6,791 bases of DNA from Pseudomonadota bacterium (lineage in GTDB: Bacteria; Pseudomonadota; Alphaproteobacteria; Rhizobiales; Xanthobacteraceae), in assembly GCA_023392205.1 (NCBI GenBank), contig JAEVZN010000190.1, forward strand, positions 1-6,791, given 5' to 3'. Position numbers and translations under genes: made by a program. Every line of letters begins with the position of its first letter. Position 1 is the stretch's first letter. The notes under the pieces were generated by a model. That model saw nothing but the letters and a program-made list of their open reading frames with translations. It did not search any database and was not told the DNA's origin. Below are positions 5,473 to 6,791 of this stretch, one piece after another.

Positions 5473-6791
5473 TCAATGCAGCCCGAGGCGTATGCCCGCG
5501 CGCAGATATCTCTGCGGATCTACGGGTTCGCCGTTCACGCGTGTTTCGTAATGCAGATGCGGTCCCGTAGAGCGGCCGGTCGATCCGATCCTGCCGATCA
5601 ATTGGCCGATACGGACGCGATCGCCGACCTTCACCTCGATCGTGTGCAGATGCGCGTAGCGCGTCGTGATTCCGTTGCCGTGATTGAGTTCGACCATCTT
5701 GCCATAGCCGCCATTGTTCCCGGCAACCGTCACCCGGCCATTGGCGGGTGCACGCACGGGATCTCCGGTATCGCCGCGCATGTCGAGGCCGGTGTGGAGG
5801 GCAGGCGATCGCAGGAACGGGTCCACCCGCATGCCGAAGCCGGATGACATGTCGATGTCGCCCTGCACCGGCTTGCGCACCGGCAGCTCCGACACGGCGC
5901 GGGTGAGCTTGTCGACATGCAGGCGAGACGTGTTGATGCGTGACAGATGGCGTTCGAAGATTTTCTGATCCATGCCCGCGCCGGCGGGCACGAAGGGGCC
6001 GCCGATGCCGCCGGTGGTCAGCGGCGCAGGCGTGGGCAGTGGCTTGCCGGGGTTGACACCGAGATCGGCCAGAACGCTTCGCAGGCGTCGGGCCCGGGAA
6101 TCGAGTGTTTCCTCCAGGGCGGTGAGCGCAGACAATTGCTGGCTTTCCATCCGCTCGAGCGAATCCCTGATCCGCCAAAGTGTGCCCTCGACGCCGCCAC
6201 GGCTACGCGCCGCGCTGCGCAGATTGAGCGCGGGCGTGACCCGCGATTCCAGCCTCGCCTCGCGGTCGGCGGGCGCCTGGAAGATCACCGTATCGTTGAT
6301 GGGGGCGGGCTTCGGATTGCGTCCGGATTCGCTGCGGTTCGATTTCGGAATCGATCCGGTGGGCGTCATGTCCGGCAATGTACCAAGCGTCGAGGCGCGC
6401 TGTTCGAGGACGGATTGTTTGCGGACGATCTGTTCGAGCTTCTGCTCGAATTGCTCCTGATCCAGCATCTGGCGGCTGGTGATGCGATCGACCTGCGCGC
6501 GCAACTCCGCGATGCGGTCCTCGTAGGCGTATTGCATTTCCGCCTGGCGGGCGATCAGGCGTTTGAGAACATCGTCGTGGAAAGCAAAATAGGTTCCCGT
6601 CAGGATCGACCAGCCGGCCATCACGACAAGGCTGCCGACGACAATCCAGAAGGCAACCGGCCCCAGCCGCACCTGCCTGCGGCCATGGACCAGCGTGTAA
6701 TCGCCGGAGGGGGCAGCGCGGCGGCCTTTGGATTGCGGGTTGCGGGGTGGCTGGCCCTGCGCGTGTCTTTGCGCGTGGGCCTGATGGTGTC
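5473..6791 (-). CDS. Membrane-anchored M23 (LytM-type) peptidoglycan endopeptidase (5' partial)
   Basis: Probable zinc D,D-endopeptidase that cuts peptide crosslinks in the wall, anchored in the inner membrane with its catalytic domain in the periplasm. Numbered from the GTG at 6672, a membrane segment covers about residues 6-28. Coiled coils follow at about 33-97 and 162-205, separated and followed by proline-rich linkers. The M23 domain is about 275-392, with zinc ligands H293, D297 (HTGLD) and H374, and catalytic H341 and H372 (YAHL, HLH). All are present, unlike the degenerate activators EnvC and NlpD. The frame stays open upstream of that GTG for 39 more codons to the window edge, encoding a basic His/Gln/Arg-rich tail ending in DYTLVHGRRQ. 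The real start is therefore probably outside the window, and this tail would be cytoplasmic. The stop is TGA at 5475-5473. Similar coiled-coil M23 proteins act in growth and division in alphaproteobacteria; the exact substrate is inferred. Confidence 0.92.
   Translation of the reverse strand, partial: HHQAHAQRHAQGQPPRNPQSKGRRAAPSGDYTLVHGRRQVRLGPVAFWIVVGSLVVMAGWSILTGTYFAFHDDVLKRLIARQAEMQYAYEDRIAELRAQVDRITSRQMLDQEQFEQKLEQIVRKQSVLEQRASTLGTLPDMTPTGSIPKSNRSESGRNPKPAPINDTVIFQAPADREARLESRVTPALNLRSAARSRGGVEGTLWRIRDSLERMESQQLSALTALEETLDSRARRLRSVLADLGVNPGKPLPTPAPLTTGGIGGPFVPAGAGMDQKIFERHLSRINTSRLHVDKLTRAVSELPVRKPVQGDIDMSSGFGMRVDPFLRSPALHTGLDMRGDTGDPVRAPANGRVTVAGNNGGYGKMVELNHGNGITTRYAHLHTIEVKVGDRVRIGQLIGRIGSTGRSTGPHLHYETRVNGEPVDPQRYLRAGIRLGLH

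Noticed and set aside
5216..5570. Open frames of about 100 codons in the prfB-M23 gap on the plus strand
   Set aside because: They have no recognisable family or good ribosome-binding site, and they run into the antisense of the M23 gene, so they look like random frames in GC-rich DNA.

Overview
The window looks like a chromosomal housekeeping region of an alphaproteobacterium. The GC-rich sequence, the amidase - PBP1A - prfB gene order and the protein sequences fit the order Hyphomicrobiales (Rhizobiales), probably the Bradyrhizobium/Nitrobacter/Rhodopseudomonas/Afipia group. That placement comes from recognising the proteins, not from a database search. I see no sign of mobile DNA, CRISPR, tRNA or rRNA.

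Layout: (1) 1-1085, plus strand: the 3' part of an AmiC-type N-acetylmuramoyl-L-alanine amidase, cut by the left edge. (2) 1086-1286: a 201-bp gap with a small hairpin close to the next start. (3) 1287-3818, plus strand: a complete class A penicillin-binding protein 1A (mrcA). (4) 3819-3975: a gap with a 12-bp stem-loop just after mrcA, a candidate promoter and the prfB ribosome-binding site. (5) 3976-5107, plus strand: prfB (release factor 2). It is split into a 23-codon leader and a 353-codon body by an in-frame TGA inside a textbook +1 programmed frameshift site. (6) 5108-5472: a convergent non-coding gap with short palindromes near its right end. (7) 5473-6791, minus strand: a membrane-anchored, coiled-coil M23 (LytM-type) peptidoglycan endopeptidase whose reading frame stays open to the right edge, so its true start lies outside the window.

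Three of the four genes act on the cell wall: the amidase removes stem peptides, PBP1A polymerises and crosslinks glycan, and the M23 enzyme probably cuts peptide crosslinks. They plausibly serve growth and septation together, although the M23 gene is transcribed towards the others and is not in their operon. prfB is the translation gene in the set and probably regulates itself through the frameshift.

The most notable signal is the prfB recoding site. It is a known type of system, but simple gene calling would start the protein about 54 residues too late. I found no convincing new biological system; the remaining observations are modest.
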